In this document: piece after piece, positions 6,567 through 14,847 of the stretch
Numbering within the stretch: the stretch's first letter is position 1
Layout: each line of letters begins with the position of its first letter
Virus record (IMG/VR): IMGVR_UViG_3300049432_000213
Span: 1-37,402 of that record
DNA from: a virus
Direction: 5' to 3' (one strand)
DNA: 37,402 bases
Translations under genes and position numbers: made by a program
The notes under the pieces: model-generated
Databases searched by the model: none
What the model saw: only the letters and a program-made list of their open reading frames with translations
Told to the model about the DNA's origin: nothing

Positions 6567-9500
6567 GAGAGCTGCGTCGTCCGGACCACGTCGATCGTCG
6601 ACACGTCGTATCTGCTGTCCAGTATTACGGCGGTGAGGTTCTCGATCGAGCCGCCGATGCCGCGCAGGACGGCGGTCTGCTCGGAGAGGTGGTCATTCGC
6701 CTCGTTCAGCTGGGTGTTGGTCTCCTTCGCCGCGTCCATCGCCGCCTTCACGCGCTGGTTTTCGAGGTCGATGACCCGCTCGGCGCCAGACCGGACCTGT
6801 TCGAGACCGGCGGCATATTCCGCGCCCGCGGTGCCGAAGCCTTCGTGCAGCAGCGCGATTAGGCTGCGGCTTAAGTCCGCCTGGCGACCGGCCGCTCCTT
6901 CGACCCCCGCCTCGGCTTCCGCCTGGGCGGAAGCGAGCTGCTTGCGCAGCCGGGCAACCTGGTCATTGATCGACCCTTCGAAGAGATCGCCGAAATCGAG
7001 GTCATCGAGCAGCTGCCGGAGCGCACCGGTCCGGCTTTCCAACACCTGCTGCTCGAGCTTCAGTCGATCGGCCGCGTTGATCTTTTCGATCTCGAGGACG
7101 TCAAAGCCGTATTTGGCGGCGATGCGGACCCGCTCGGCCGCCTGGCGCTCAAAGTCCTTGAACTGCTTCTCGATCGCGCCGATCGGGCCCCTTAGGAGCG
7201 TCTCGATCTCGTCCACCTTCAGCGCCTCGCGCAACGCCTTGTCGAGGTCGTTCGAGGAGCGCAGCGCCTTCTGCACCGCCTCCGAGAGCCCGACGACGGC
7301 GCCATCCTTGATGGCGTCCATGATCGCGTACATGATCGCGGCATTCTCATCGTCGCCGAAGTCGACCGCGCCCTTCTTGGTCTTGGTGCGGCCCTGACCG
7401 GTCGGATCAACGCGAAACTTGCCGTCGCGGACGCCGATCGAGACGGCGAACGCGCCGATCTGACCGCCGAGCTGCTCGGCGATCTGCTGCAGCCCGTTTT
7501 GGATGCCGCCGGCCAGCCCGGACGATTGCGATCGGAAATCCGCATTGTTGCCGCGCGTCGAGACCGCGCCGTCCACGCTGGTGATCGTCGCGGATCCGCG
7601 CTGGGAGCCCCCGAAAAGGCCGGGAAGCACGCCGCCGAGCAGCCCGCCCAGGATGGAGCCGAGCGGGCCGCCGCCGATGCCCAGCATGCTGCCGATGCCC
7701 CCGAGGAATTTACCGCCAAGGAGGTTACCGACCGCGCCGCCGAGCTGGCTCCCGGTGCCGCTGGTGCGGATGCCCAGGCTGCCGAGAGCCCCGCCGGCCA
7801 TGGCGCCCATCGCGGCGCCCTCGAGGCCGCGAGAGACGCCTTTGCCGATCAGCCCCGCCAATTGCTCGCCGAGGAGCCCAGTCAGCAGCCCGGTCACCAT
7901 CTTCTCGAAGAATGCGCGCGGGTTGGTGATCAGGGGGCTCCGGATGGCTTGGACTATTTGCTCCTGGTCGCCGCCGAGCCCTTCGGTGGTGTTGAACCAG
8001 CCGCGCGCGATGGCGTCCATTCCAGTAGAGCTGAGAACGTTGGGAATATTCGCCGGCGCCGCCTGCCCGTTCCACACCGCCAAGTTCTGAGCCGCGCCAG
8101 ACAGCGGAGCGGTCGCAGCACCAGCCGCTCCACGAAGCGCGCCGGTGAATTCGCCGAGGGCGCCGGTCGCATCGCCCAGGGCGCCGGTCGTGCTCGCGAC
8201 AGCCGCGGTCGCCGTGTCCGTCGTGGTCGCCAGTTGCTCATTGGCCTGCCGGACCCGGTTGCGCCCGGTGATCTCATCCTCGAGCTGGCGGAACGCCGGG
8301 CCAAAGGTCATTTCGACGAACCGCTCAGCGGTCAGGCGGTTGAATGACTGCCTCAATTGGCCCGGCAAGTCGATCAGTGCCCCGGCGTCGCCGCCCAGGA
8401 CGGCCTCGGCGATCGCGGTGATCCCCTTGCGGGTCTCGCCCAGCGTGTTGAGGTAGAGCTGCTGGCGTTCCTGTAGAAGCTGGACGGCCCGCTGCTGTTC
8501 GCGCAACGCGGAGACGTTGGCGAGGATCGCCTCGCGCTGTTGGGCGTTGAGCGGCCCCTGCTGTTGCTCGAGGCGAAGGATCTGGGTGAGGGCTTCGGCT
8601 TCATCGCTCCGACCGCGCGCCTGGAGTGCGCCAATCCGAAGGCTCTCCTCTTGGGCCGCGATGAAGTCGTTGTAGGGCTTGTTGATGCCGGCTTCGATGA
8701 TCGGACGCGCCGCACGCGCCTGGGCCAGGAGGGCCAGGTAATTGGGCGGTTTGCGCTGCTCGATATCGGTCATCAGATCGTTGAGGTCGGCTAGCCCTCG
8801 CCGCACTGCCTCGACCTGGGGCGGTGTGTCGGTGAAGCGCTGGGAGAGGGCGGTGATCCGGTCTGCCGTATCCTCGCCGAATTCGGTCTGGTCGGCGCCA
8901 CGGCGCTGCCGGCGGCCCCCTCCGCCAGACGAACGCTGGCGGAACCTCTCGCCTAGCCGCCCGGTCCTGATCGCTTCCAGCGCTTCGTTCGCGATGCGGA
9001 GGCCTTCCTCGCCCTGCTCCCTCTCGTTGAGGACACCGGCCAGGGACATCCCCGAGATCGGCAGCCGGCTCGTGTCCGCCAGGCCGAGTTGGCGAATGGC
9101 TTCGCTGCGCGAAATCGGCGCTCCCGTGCGCCGCCCTGGGATCAGGCCGGCATTGATCGCGATATTCCGCAGGTTCTGAAGCTGAGACATTGACTCTGGG
9201 GCGATCGCCCGCGCCGCCAATAATTGTCCGGGCGAAAGTCCATCTAGGTAGCCGCCGACGCGCTGTCCGAGCGCCATCGGGAATGCCGTGCGATTGATCT
9301 GTTGCTGTGATTGAACTCGAAGGTTCAAGGCCGTCATGATCGCATTGGCCCGCAGCGCCTCGGTATTGCTCCTGATCTTGCCGGTCGAGAGGTCGAATAT
9401 CTGGCCCAGGACGCTCTGCGCCTGGCCCAGCGCGTCGACCGCTGAGATTGCCTGACGGCTGGCTGCGGCGTGCTCGTCGGTTGCATCGGCCGCGGACCCG

Positions 9501-10363
9501 CTCCGGCTCGCGAACAGCCCGAGCACCGCGACGCCGGCCAGGAGCGCCGATCCCCACGGACCCGCGAAGAAGCGCGCCGCCGCAGCGCCTGCGATCGCCA
9601 GCCTGCTCTTCGCCGCCGCGTTCTGGTTAGTAGCTACCTCATCGGCCTTCATAGCGCCGGCGTTGACCGCAGCTGCGGCCGTCAAGCCACTCATCGCGGG
9701 GACCGCGGCCCTGTCCGCGACGGCGAGCTGGAAGGTCTTGCCTTCCAGGCTGGCAGTGGCGCGGTCGGCACGGCCGAGCGCGACCGAGTTGGCGATCGCG
9801 GCGCGCCCCTGCTTTGCCAGGCCGTCCGCGCTGTTGCCGCTCGCCTCGAACATCTGTTGGAGCGCGCTGGCGAGCTGGCCGCCCTGCTGGGCGAGAATGA
9901 CGAAGGGGTTGATGCCGAGAGCGGCCTGCTGGCTCACATCCTGGATCTGGAAGCCGATTTGGGTATAGGCGGCGCGCTGGGCGCCGAGGTTCTGCACGTT
10001 CCGGGTGCCCGCGGCCACTGACTCGGCCGAGGCTCGCGCGGCGATCGCGACGGCCCTGGAATAGGTCTCAGCGCCGATCTTGCCCGCGATGTAGGCCCGC
10101 TCCGCCGACTTGACCGCGCGATCGAGCGCGCCGGTTGCGGCCACGGCCGGGTGGGTGGCCCGGACGACCTCGCCGATCGCGGCGGCGTTGACCCGCATCT
10201 GCGCCGCTTGGTCCCTGGTGAACCCAGACAGACGCGAGACCGGGCCTCCGGCCTTGCCGGAGCTCCCCGCCAAGCGGTCGATCGCGGCCGTGCCCTGGCC
10301 GGCACCAGCCACCAAGTCGCTGGCGTCGGCGGTCAGCCTGGCGGAGACGACGAAATCGGTCAT
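6563..10363 (-). CDS. Tail length tape measure protein
   Basis: 1266 residues, the longest gene in the window. It begins MTDFVVSARLTADASDLVAG, typical of siphophage tape measures, followed by long Ala/Gln/Arg helices. A Gly/Leu-rich hydrophobic region lies around residues 800-920 (LGGKFLGGIGSMLGIGGG), and coiled coil returns near the C-terminus. It acts as the ruler for tail length and is expected to pass into the host membrane on injection. By the usual rule of about 1.5 angstrom per residue, the tail would be near 190 nm. It follows the frameshifted chaperone genes by 25 bases, the conserved order chaperone-tape measure-tip. Confidence 0.92.
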   Translation of the reverse strand: MTDFVVSARLTADASDLVAGAGQGTAAIDRLAGSSGKAGGPVSRLSGFTRDQAAQMRVNAAAIGEVVRATHPAVAATGALDRAVKSAERAYIAGKIGAETYSRAVAIAARASAESVAAGTRNVQNLGAQRAAYTQIGFQIQDVSQQAALGINPFVILAQQGGQLASALQQMFEASGNSADGLAKQGRAAIANSVALGRADRATASLEGKTFQLAVADRAAVPAMSGLTAAAAVNAGAMKADEVATNQNAAAKSRLAIAGAAAARFFAGPWGSALLAGVAVLGLFASRSGSAADATDEHAAASRQAISAVDALGQAQSVLGQIFDLSTGKIRSNTEALRANAIMTALNLRVQSQQQINRTAFPMALGQRVGGYLDGLSPGQLLAARAIAPESMSQLQNLRNIAINAGLIPGRRTGAPISRSEAIRQLGLADTSRLPISGMSLAGVLNEREQGEEGLRIANEALEAIRTGRLGERFRQRSSGGGGRRQRRGADQTEFGEDTADRITALSQRFTDTPPQVEAVRRGLADLNDLMTDIEQRKPPNYLALLAQARAARPIIEAGINKPYNDFIAAQEESLRIGALQARGRSDEAEALTQILRLEQQQGPLNAQQREAILANVSALREQQRAVQLLQERQQLYLNTLGETRKGITAIAEAVLGGDAGALIDLPGQLRQSFNRLTAERFVEMTFGPAFRQLEDEITGRNRVRQANEQLATTTDTATAAVASTTGALGDATGALGEFTGALRGAAGAATAPLSGAAQNLAVWNGQAAPANIPNVLSSTGMDAIARGWFNTTEGLGGDQEQIVQAIRSPLITNPRAFFEKMVTGLLTGLLGEQLAGLIGKGVSRGLEGAAMGAMAGGALGSLGIRTSGTGSQLGGAVGNLLGGKFLGGIGSMLGIGGGPLGSILGGLLGGVLPGLFGGSQRGSATITSVDGAVSTRGNNADFRSQSSGLAGGIQNGLQQIAEQLGGQIGAFAVSIGVRDGKFRVDPTGQGRTKTKKGAVDFGDDENAAIMYAIMDAIKDGAVVGLSEAVQKALRSSNDLDKALREALKVDEIETLLRGPIGAIEKQFKDFERQAAERVRIAAKYGFDVLEIEKINAADRLKLEQQVLESRTGALRQLLDDLDFGDLFEGSINDQVARLRKQLASAQAEAEAGVEGAAGRQADLSRSLIALLHEGFGTAGAEYAAGLEQVRSGAERVIDLENQRVKAAMDAAKETNTQLNEANDHLSEQTAVLRGIGGSIENLTAVILDSRYDVSTIDVVRTTQLS

Positions 10364-10388
10364 GACGGCCGCGCCCGGCCGGCTACGA

Positions 10389-11116
10389 TCACTTTTTTGA
10401 CCACTGAGCGATCGCGCCGCCTTCCAGGCTGCGGATGTCCGCGAGGATCTCGGGCGTCAGGGTGACGCTGGTCGCGGCCGCAACCGTAGGCAGCGCCGAA
10501 TAGTCCAGCCCGGTTCGGAACGCCCCCGCCATGCCGGCACCTACCCATCGCCACTGCGTCTCCATGCCGAAAAAGAGGCTCACCGCGGCCACCATGTCGG
10601 GCCAGATTTCGATCCGCTCGTCTTTCGCCGCCGCGAGCCGCGCCAGCAGCTCCGGCGGCACGATCGCGCCGACCGCCCTCAGCTGCTCTTCTGGGGTTGC
10701 TTGGGCGCCGCCTCCGCGCCCGCCGGCCCAGCGGCGGGCGAGGCTTCGGAGTTTTTTTCCCGAACCTCCGCCTGGCCATTCCAGGCCTTGATGTACGACA
10801 TCACCCAACCGAGCAGGAAACCCGGCGCCTGGATCATGATGTTGAGGTTCTTAGGCGTGAACGCAAAGGGCTTGCCATCCTCGCCGACGATCTCCTTCCA
10901 GTCCGTCGAGACCGACCGCACGAAGTCGACCGGGTGGCTCACGCCGCCGCCTGGCGCGCCGCCGTGCAGCGCGACCCGGACGAATTCGTCGAACCGATCG
11001 AGGTCGACGAGCTCGACCTTCATCCGGATCGTGTTGGTGACAGGCTCGCCGCTCTCGTCGAGCGAAGACCATTCGATCGCGCACCAGGCCGACCGGATTT
11101 TGGTGACAACATACAT
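10389..11116 (-). CDS. Tail assembly chaperone fusion made by -1 frameshift (gpG-T type)
   Basis: A second frame, open down to 10389, overlaps the upstream chaperone gene in the -1 frame and has no convincing start of its own. A ribosome slipping at A_AAA_AAC (10757-10751) would pass from ..VREKN to LRSLARRWAGG and give about 242 residues. The extension ends in a region with WRWVGAGMAGAFRTGLDY and LTPEILADIRSLEGGAIAQW, resembling DUF1799-type tail proteins. In lambda and many other siphophages the minor fusion and the major short form together load the tape measure for tube assembly. The layout and heptamer are seen directly; expression ratio is unknown. Confidence 0.85.
10679..11116 (-). CDS. 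Tail assembly chaperone, short form (gpG type)
   Basis: 145 residues read in the zero frame. Starts MYVVTKIRSAWCAIEW, lies 10 bases after the tail tube gene and just before the tape measure, exactly the chaperone position. Central region VDFVRSVSTDWKEIVGEDGK, then an Ala/Pro-rich tail (EASPAAGPAGAEAAP) after the slippery site at codons 121-122. The short product ends 23 codons past the slip site. It is expected to coat the tape measure during tail assembly and to be absent from the virion. Confidence 0.8.
   Translation of the reverse strand: MYVVTKIRSAWCAIEWSSLDESGEPVTNTIRMKVELVDLDRFDEFVRVALHGGAPGGGVSHPVDFVRSVSTDWKEIVGEDGKPFAFTPKNLNIMIQAPGFLLGWVMSYIKAWNGQAEVREKNSEASPAAGPAGAEAAPKQPQKSS
10751..10757 (-). 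promoter_or_regulatory. Slippery heptamer A_AAA_AAC for -1 frameshift
   Basis: On the minus strand the coding reads CGG GAA AAA AAC TCC in frame. The last A of GAA plus AAA AAC gives the canonical X_XXY_YYZ heptamer within an A7 run. After slipping, the next codon is CTC and the second frame is open for 120 codons. Confidence 0.88.
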
Positions 11117-11126
11117 CGGAAAAATC

Positions 11127-12068
11127 CTATTTGGAGGTGATCGTGAAGTCGTCGTTGCCCGCGGAGCTCGGCAGGAACCGCATGGGAATGGTGGCCATCA
11201 AGAAGCCCTGCTCCTCGGGGGTGCTGATCAACCCGATCAGGGCGCGCGCCGCGTCGACCTGAACGATGTTTCCGGCCACGGTGCCGTGGACGAGCTGAAG
11301 CGCCTGCGTCGTGCGGCTGAGCATCTTGGTGTAGTAATTCTTGGTGCCGATGTCGGGGAATTCGACCAGCGCCTCCGCCGTCACCTCGCGGTTGCGGAAC
11401 GCGACCCTGTCGGCCGGCCCGGTGAGCGAGCGCGGCTCCGTCTTCGCGCCGAGCGTGATGACCAGGCGCCGCAGCGGCGGCGAATAGGCGTCGAGCGAAA
11501 AGGTCGTGTTGGCGGTGTTGACCAGCAACGGCTCGGCGAACCCGGTCAGCGTCGGCGCGCCGGGCACCACCTCGGACACGATCCCCGCGGGCGGAAAGCC
11601 CACCATCGAATAGGCGAAGAACGGGATTTCGTCGTCTTCGAACGTCATCGTGAAGCTGCCGCGAGCGCCGAGCGCAGCGACCTTGAGGTTGTCATAGAAC
11701 GGCCATGCGGTCGCCGAAGGGACCCCGGCAGAAATTGGCGTCTGCACCACCGACGCACCGCCGGCCACGCCCGCGTCGAAGCCGCAAACCCTATTGAGCG
11801 GCATCCAGGCCGGCACCGTGGTCGCGGAAACGCCGCTGCCGGCGATCTCGACCTCGAAGCTGAACGGCTTGCGGATCTGCTTGTAGTAGCTCGGGCGGGC
11901 TCCAAAATACTGGCCGTCCAGCTCGCGTACGCCCTCATCGCCTTCGAGCTGCGAGGCGTCGAGCTTCCGGGTGAGGATCGCGTTCGTGCCCACGACAGGC
12001 GCGCTGTCGACGCCCTCCGTCGTCTCGATCTTGAAGAGGAGGAGCTTCTTTTCGCTGCTCTTGGTCAT
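11127..12068 (-). CDS. Major tail tube protein
   Basis: 313 residues. Order and style match the siphophage tail tube family: KKLLLFKIETTEGVDSAPVV at the start, KPFSFEVEIAGSG, an Ig/beta-rich centre (GARGSFTMTFEDDEIPFFAY), and LVITLGAKTEPRSLTG near residue 210. It should polymerise into the tail tube around the tape measure. No sheath gene is next to it, which supports a non-contractile tail. ATGA overlap with the upstream gene; the chaperone pair follows. Confidence 0.85.
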   Translation of the reverse strand: MTKSSEKKLLLFKIETTEGVDSAPVVGTNAILTRKLDASQLEGDEGVRELDGQYFGARPSYYKQIRKPFSFEVEIAGSGVSATTVPAWMPLNRVCGFDAGVAGGASVVQTPISAGVPSATAWPFYDNLKVAALGARGSFTMTFEDDEIPFFAYSMVGFPPAGIVSEVVPGAPTLTGFAEPLLVNTANTTFSLDAYSPPLRRLVITLGAKTEPRSLTGPADRVAFRNREVTAEALVEFPDIGTKNYYTKMLSRTTQALQLVHGTVAGNIVQVDAARALIGLISTPEEQGFLMATIPMRFLPSSAGNDDFTITSK

Positions 12069-12460
12069 TGGTCGGCTGTCCCTTCATTCTGCGCGGCCTG
12101 GGCGGCCTGGGCGGCCTTGGCCTCCCGCGCGGCTTCGATCGCCGCGATCATCGCCGTCTTGCCGCTGCTGGCGCGTGGCGGCGGAAGCCCCTCGCGCCGC
12201 GCTGTTTCGGTGAGCTCGGCCTTCGTTTGCTCGCCGAGCGGCTTCACGACGCCGGCCTCCGCCTGGAGCCGTTCGGCCGTTTCGGCGATGCGCTCGGGCT
12301 CCAGCAGCGAGCCGGGATCCTCGTTCAGGCCGGCGGCGACCAGCGCTTCGGCGCGAAGCCGATGGTTGAGCGGGAGGCCGTGGGCGTCGAGATAGACGCC
12401 GTCCGGACGCGGCTCGGGCGGCGCCCATGCTTCCGCGGATGGTTGATTTTTGTCGCTCAT
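12065..12460 (-). CDS. Hypothetical protein with SAP/HeH-like C-terminus
   Basis: 131 residues. The N-terminal half is Pro-rich (AWAPPEPRPDGVYLDAHGLP). The C-terminal half (LGEQTKAELTETARREGLPP, then SSGKTAMIAAIEAARE) resembles short helix-extended-helix motifs found in several phage head and tail proteins; the 117-residue protein at 14379 ends in a similar motif. The tail is Ala/Gln-rich. Its start overlaps the upstream stop as TAATG. Location between tail terminator and tube suggests a neck or tail completion role, but this is not established. Confidence 0.65.
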   Translation of the reverse strand: MSDKNQPSAEAWAPPEPRPDGVYLDAHGLPLNHRLRAEALVAAGLNEDPGSLLEPERIAETAERLQAEAGVVKPLGEQTKAELTETARREGLPPPRASSGKTAMIAAIEAAREAKAAQAAQAAQNEGTADQ

Positions 12461-12873
12461 TAGCTCACCTTCCTGATCAGACGTCCGGTCCTAAAGCTCA
12501 CCATCCAGCTCAGCGTGCTTCCGCTGACGGACAGCATCCGAGCCCCCACATAATCGCAGCCGAGAGCCCCCTCCGGGTGGGTCCAGCCGAGCAGCGCGGC
12601 GATGACCTCGTCCTGCAGGCCGGCGAGCTGGTCGGACGCCCGATCCTGGTTGGCCGCGGCGCCCTCGATCATGATGACGACGCCGAAGCGAAACTCAGTC
12701 TTCTGGCTGTGCGCTCCTCCGTCCAGGCGGTTCGGCCCGGCAGTCTCGCCATCCGGCACCACGTAGAACGCCGGCAGGATCGGCGTGGTCTTAAGGGCCA
12801 TGAGCTCAAGCACGCCGTGGACACGCTTGAGGCCTTGCTCCTTCAGCCGCTCGACGATCGGGGCGATCTTCAT
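12460..12873 (-). CDS. Tail terminator-like protein
   Basis: 137 residues starting MKIAPIVERLKEQGLKRVHG. The pattern (helical start, PAFYVVPDGETAGPN, FRFGVVIMIEGAA, QDEVIAALLGWTHPEG, LSWMVSFRTGRLIRK) matches siphophage tail terminator or Gp37/DUF1834-like proteins. These cap the tail tube and join it to the head. The frame is open far upstream, but ATG 12873 overlaps the previous stop as ATGA and the upstream part is an Arg-rich shadow of the neighbouring gene. Position between the morphogenesis protein and tail tube fits. Confidence 0.7.
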   Translation of the reverse strand: MKIAPIVERLKEQGLKRVHGVLELMALKTTPILPAFYVVPDGETAGPNRLDGGAHSQKTEFRFGVVIMIEGAAANQDRASDQLAGLQDEVIAALLGWTHPEGALGCDYVGARMLSVSGSTLSWMVSFRTGRLIRKVS

Positions 12874-13382
12874 GCCGGCGCTCCACCCGGCTGCAGCGCG
12901 CCGCGGATATGGTCGGTCAGGATCTCCGCCATCGCGCCTTGGTCGACCTCGTCGAAGCCGACATAGGGGCGGGCCGGGATGAAAACGGACGACACGACAC
13001 GGCCGCCGAAGCTCAGGGCCTTCTTGGCTTTGGCGCGAATGGTGCCGCCGAATTGATGGATGGCCGCGTAGACGGCGGCGCCGAACGAGCGCTCCGGGCC
13101 GACTTCCGCGAAATCCGGGCCATAGGCCGAATGGATCGAGCTCTTGAGGTCGCCGGTCAGGGTGAGTGTCTGCCCGCCCTCCTCGATCGCCCGTTGGCTG
13201 GGCTTCCACGATATTCCATCCGGACCCGACTCGGTCTCGAAGCGCCGCTTGGTCACGGCCTCGACGTGCACCGCGATCTCCTTCATCGCGGGCGTCAGGT
13301 CGCTCGCGCTCGCCGCAGCCTCCCGGAGCGCAGCCGTCAGATTCTCGCGGATCTCGACGCCGATCAGGATGCCCTGGGCCAC
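12870..13382 (-). CDS. Phage virion morphogenesis protein (Mu gpG type)
   Basis: 170 residues from GTG. It contains typical features of the virion morphogenesis family: KEIAVHVEAVTKRRFETESG, DGISWKPSQRA, LTLTGDLKSSIHSAYG, VYAAIHQFGGTIRAK, PARPYVGFDEVDQ. The family acts in tail completion and head-tail joining. It follows the gp36-like gene by one base and overlaps the terminator by 4, matching the Mu-like order. Confidence 0.88.
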   Translation of the reverse strand: MAQGILIGVEIRENLTAALREAAASASDLTPAMKEIAVHVEAVTKRRFETESGPDGISWKPSQRAIEEGGQTLTLTGDLKSSIHSAYGPDFAEVGPERSFGAAVYAAIHQFGGTIRAKAKKALSFGGRVVSSVFIPARPYVGFDEVDQGAMAEILTDHIRGALQPGGAPA

Positions 13383-13383
13383 G

Positions 13384-14103
13384 TCAATAATCGCTCAGGC
13401 CATCGGGATATTGGCGAGTGCCGGCCGAGACGGCGATCGGCGCCGAGCTGGGCGCTTCGGCGGGCGCCTCGAGCGCGGGCAAGGGCAGCTGGCCGGCGCC
13501 GATCCGCTCGAGCAGCTTAAGGGCCGCTTTGGCGGCGTCCGATACCCCTTCCGGAGCGCCGCGCGGGTAGAGCCTGGCGCGCGCCATGTCGGCGATCGCC
13601 GTCTTCACGACGGCCGGCGCCTCGACCAGGGGAACGGCATAGCGGTTGGCGATATAGGCGTCGGCGACCGCCTGCACGGCGGCCAGGGCGTTGACCAGGA
13701 GATCCCGATCGATGCGGCCGTCGCCGGCCAGGTCGGTCATCCTGACCACTTCCTCGAGGCCGAAATTTGCGACGAATTCGGCTATGGAGAGATAGCCGTC
13801 GCCGCCGTCCGGCATCGTCCAGGCCGCGTCGATCACCGCCGCCTCGAGCTCGGCCTCGCGGATCTCGCCGGCGGCGTCCTCGACCCGCGCGGTGACCAAG
13901 TAACGCTCGCCGTCCGTCCCGCCGATCAGGCTCACGAACAGCATGCCGGCGGCGAGCTCGCCTGCGACGGTCAGGTTGGCGCTGCCCGGGACCAGGTTGC
14001 GCTTCACGGACGCCACCGACACGATCGCAGCGATCGCGGCGTCCCCGTCGAATGCGACGTGCCGTTTCAGCTGCTCTGCAGGCTGTTTGATGTGCGTTTG
14101 CAT
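13384..14103 (-). CDS. DUF1320 (Mu gp36-like) head-tail connector with extra N-terminal domain
   Basis: 239 residues. Residues from about 103 match DUF1320/gp36 (YLSIAEFVANFGLEEVVRMT, IANRYAVPLVEAPAVVKTAI, DMARARLYP). This is normally the whole protein, about 130-150 residues. Here it is preceded by ~95 residues of beta-type sequence (NLTVAGELAAGMLFVSLIGG, TDGERYLVTARVEDAAGEI) resembling the small phage fibre-tail adaptor domain usually encoded separately. There is a Pro/Ala-rich tail after residue 205. Probably a neck or head-completion protein. The fusion is read directly from one open frame. Confidence 0.8.
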   Translation of the reverse strand: MQTHIKQPAEQLKRHVAFDGDAAIAAIVSVASVKRNLVPGSANLTVAGELAAGMLFVSLIGGTDGERYLVTARVEDAAGEIREAELEAAVIDAAWTMPDGGDGYLSIAEFVANFGLEEVVRMTDLAGDGRIDRDLLVNALAAVQAVADAYIANRYAVPLVEAPAVVKTAIADMARARLYPRGAPEGVSDAAKAALKLLERIGAGQLPLPALEAPAEAPSSAPIAVSAGTRQYPDGLSDY

Positions 14104-14109
14104 GGCGCG

Positions 14110-14376
14110 CTACCTGCGGCGACGGGCGCGGCGATGACGACGACGCACGCGGCGGCTCAGGTGGAGACGGTTCGGCCGGAGGCGCCGCCTGGGGGGCCGG
14201 TTCTTGGAGCGGCGATTGCGCGGATCCGGCTCGCCCCAATCAAAGAGCTGAACGCGCCGTCGCGCCTCGCACGCGGTATATTGGTAGGTATGAGTCGGGC
14301 CCGCCGCGATCGCCGGCATGCTGAACATGCAGGCGGCGGCTAGCGCCACCCCGGCACGCCCCCCCAACAGCCCCAC
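14110..14376 (-). CDS. Small exported Arg-rich protein in head operon
   Basis: 88 residues from GTG with AGAAGG about 10 bases upstream. An apparent signal peptide (GVALAAACMFSMPAIAA, cleavage after AIAA) is followed by HTYQYTACEARRRVQLFDWG and an extremely Arg-rich end. It lies 2 bases after the previous gene and 6 bases before the next, so it is in the operon. A secreted protein among capsid genes is odd. It could be a membrane-acting or superinfection factor, or the Arg-rich end could be read-through of non-coding sequence. No family recognised. Confidence 0.45.
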   Translation of the reverse strand: MGLLGGRAGVALAAACMFSMPAIAAGPTHTYQYTACEARRRVQLFDWGEPDPRNRRSKNRPPRRRLRPNRLHLSRRVRRRHRRARRRR

Positions 14377-14378
14377 GG

Positions 14379-14732
14379 TCAGCCGGCCTTCTTGGCGCGA
14401 CCGGCCTCGATCGCTGCTCGGATCTTGGCGAGATCCTTCACATTTGGATTGAGCCTGATTTTCTCGGCGGCGGCCGTGGCGCGCAGCTCGGCGTCATCCT
14501 GCTCCGCAAGCGGCTTCGGCTCGGTCACGGCGCCGGGCGGAGGCGGAGGTGGCGGAGGCGGAGGCGGAGGCGGAGGTGGCGGAGGCGGCGGCGGTGCTGC
14601 CTGGCGCGTGGCGCGAGCGACTGCCCCGAGGCCTACAAGGCGCTCGCCATCTGCGGCGTCCAGCTCGATCGTCCCTGAGGTGTGGCGCTTCCCGCCCTTC
14701 CGGACGGGCGAGAGGATGTCGTAAAGGGCCAT
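14379..14732 (-). CDS. Small head protein with long poly-proline linker
   Basis: 117 residues from ATG 14732, chosen for its GGAG Shine-Dalgarno 9 bases upstream; a longer open frame enters the capsid gene and spacer. Layout: N-terminal MALYDILSPVRKGGKRHTSG, an uninterrupted run of about 20 prolines (residues ~47-66, from repeated GGAGGCGGAGGTGGC-type DNA), then a C-terminal HeH-like motif (DDAELRATAAAEKIRLN, KDLAKIRAAIEAGRAKK). Directly downstream of the major capsid gene and its hairpins. Possibly a head accessory or connector; poly-Pro may act as a rigid spacer and slow translation. Confidence 0.7.
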   Translation of the reverse strand: MALYDILSPVRKGGKRHTSGTIELDAADGERLVGLGAVARATRQAAPPPPPPPPPPPPPPPPPPPPGAVTEPKPLAEQDDAELRATAAAEKIRLNPNVKDLAKIRAAIEAGRAKKAG

Positions 14733-14757
14733 GACTTGTCTCTCCAGTAGCTGTGAA

Positions 14758-14829
14758 CGGTTCCGGGAGGGGCCGTGCGATCGGGCCGCTTTCGGAACCG
14801 GCGGGGCGGGCTGAGCCCCGCTCCCGCCG
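14758..14829 (-). promoter_or_regulatory. Double hairpin downstream of the major capsid gene
   Basis: First hairpin: CGGTTCCG at 14758-14765 pairs with CGGAACCG at 14793-14800, continued by two G-T pairs, two normal pairs, a G-G mismatch and GGCC/GGCC. Second hairpin: GCGGGGC at 14801-14807 with GCCCCGC at 14815-14821. The same two-hairpin plan lies upstream of the capsid gene at 15802-15871. No U-run follows, so RNA stability or processing is as likely as termination. Confidence 0.7.
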
Positions 14830-14847
14830 GCTATTGGATCGAAAGGC

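Noticed and set aside
12873-13209. Extended start for the tail terminator gene
   Set aside because: The added region is an Arg-rich shadow of the virion morphogenesis gene, and ATG 12873 has the operon-typical ATGA overlap.
14540-14600. GGAGGCGGAGGTGGC-type tandem repeat as a CRISPR or satellite
   Set aside because: It is simply the coding DNA for a poly-proline run, with no spacers.
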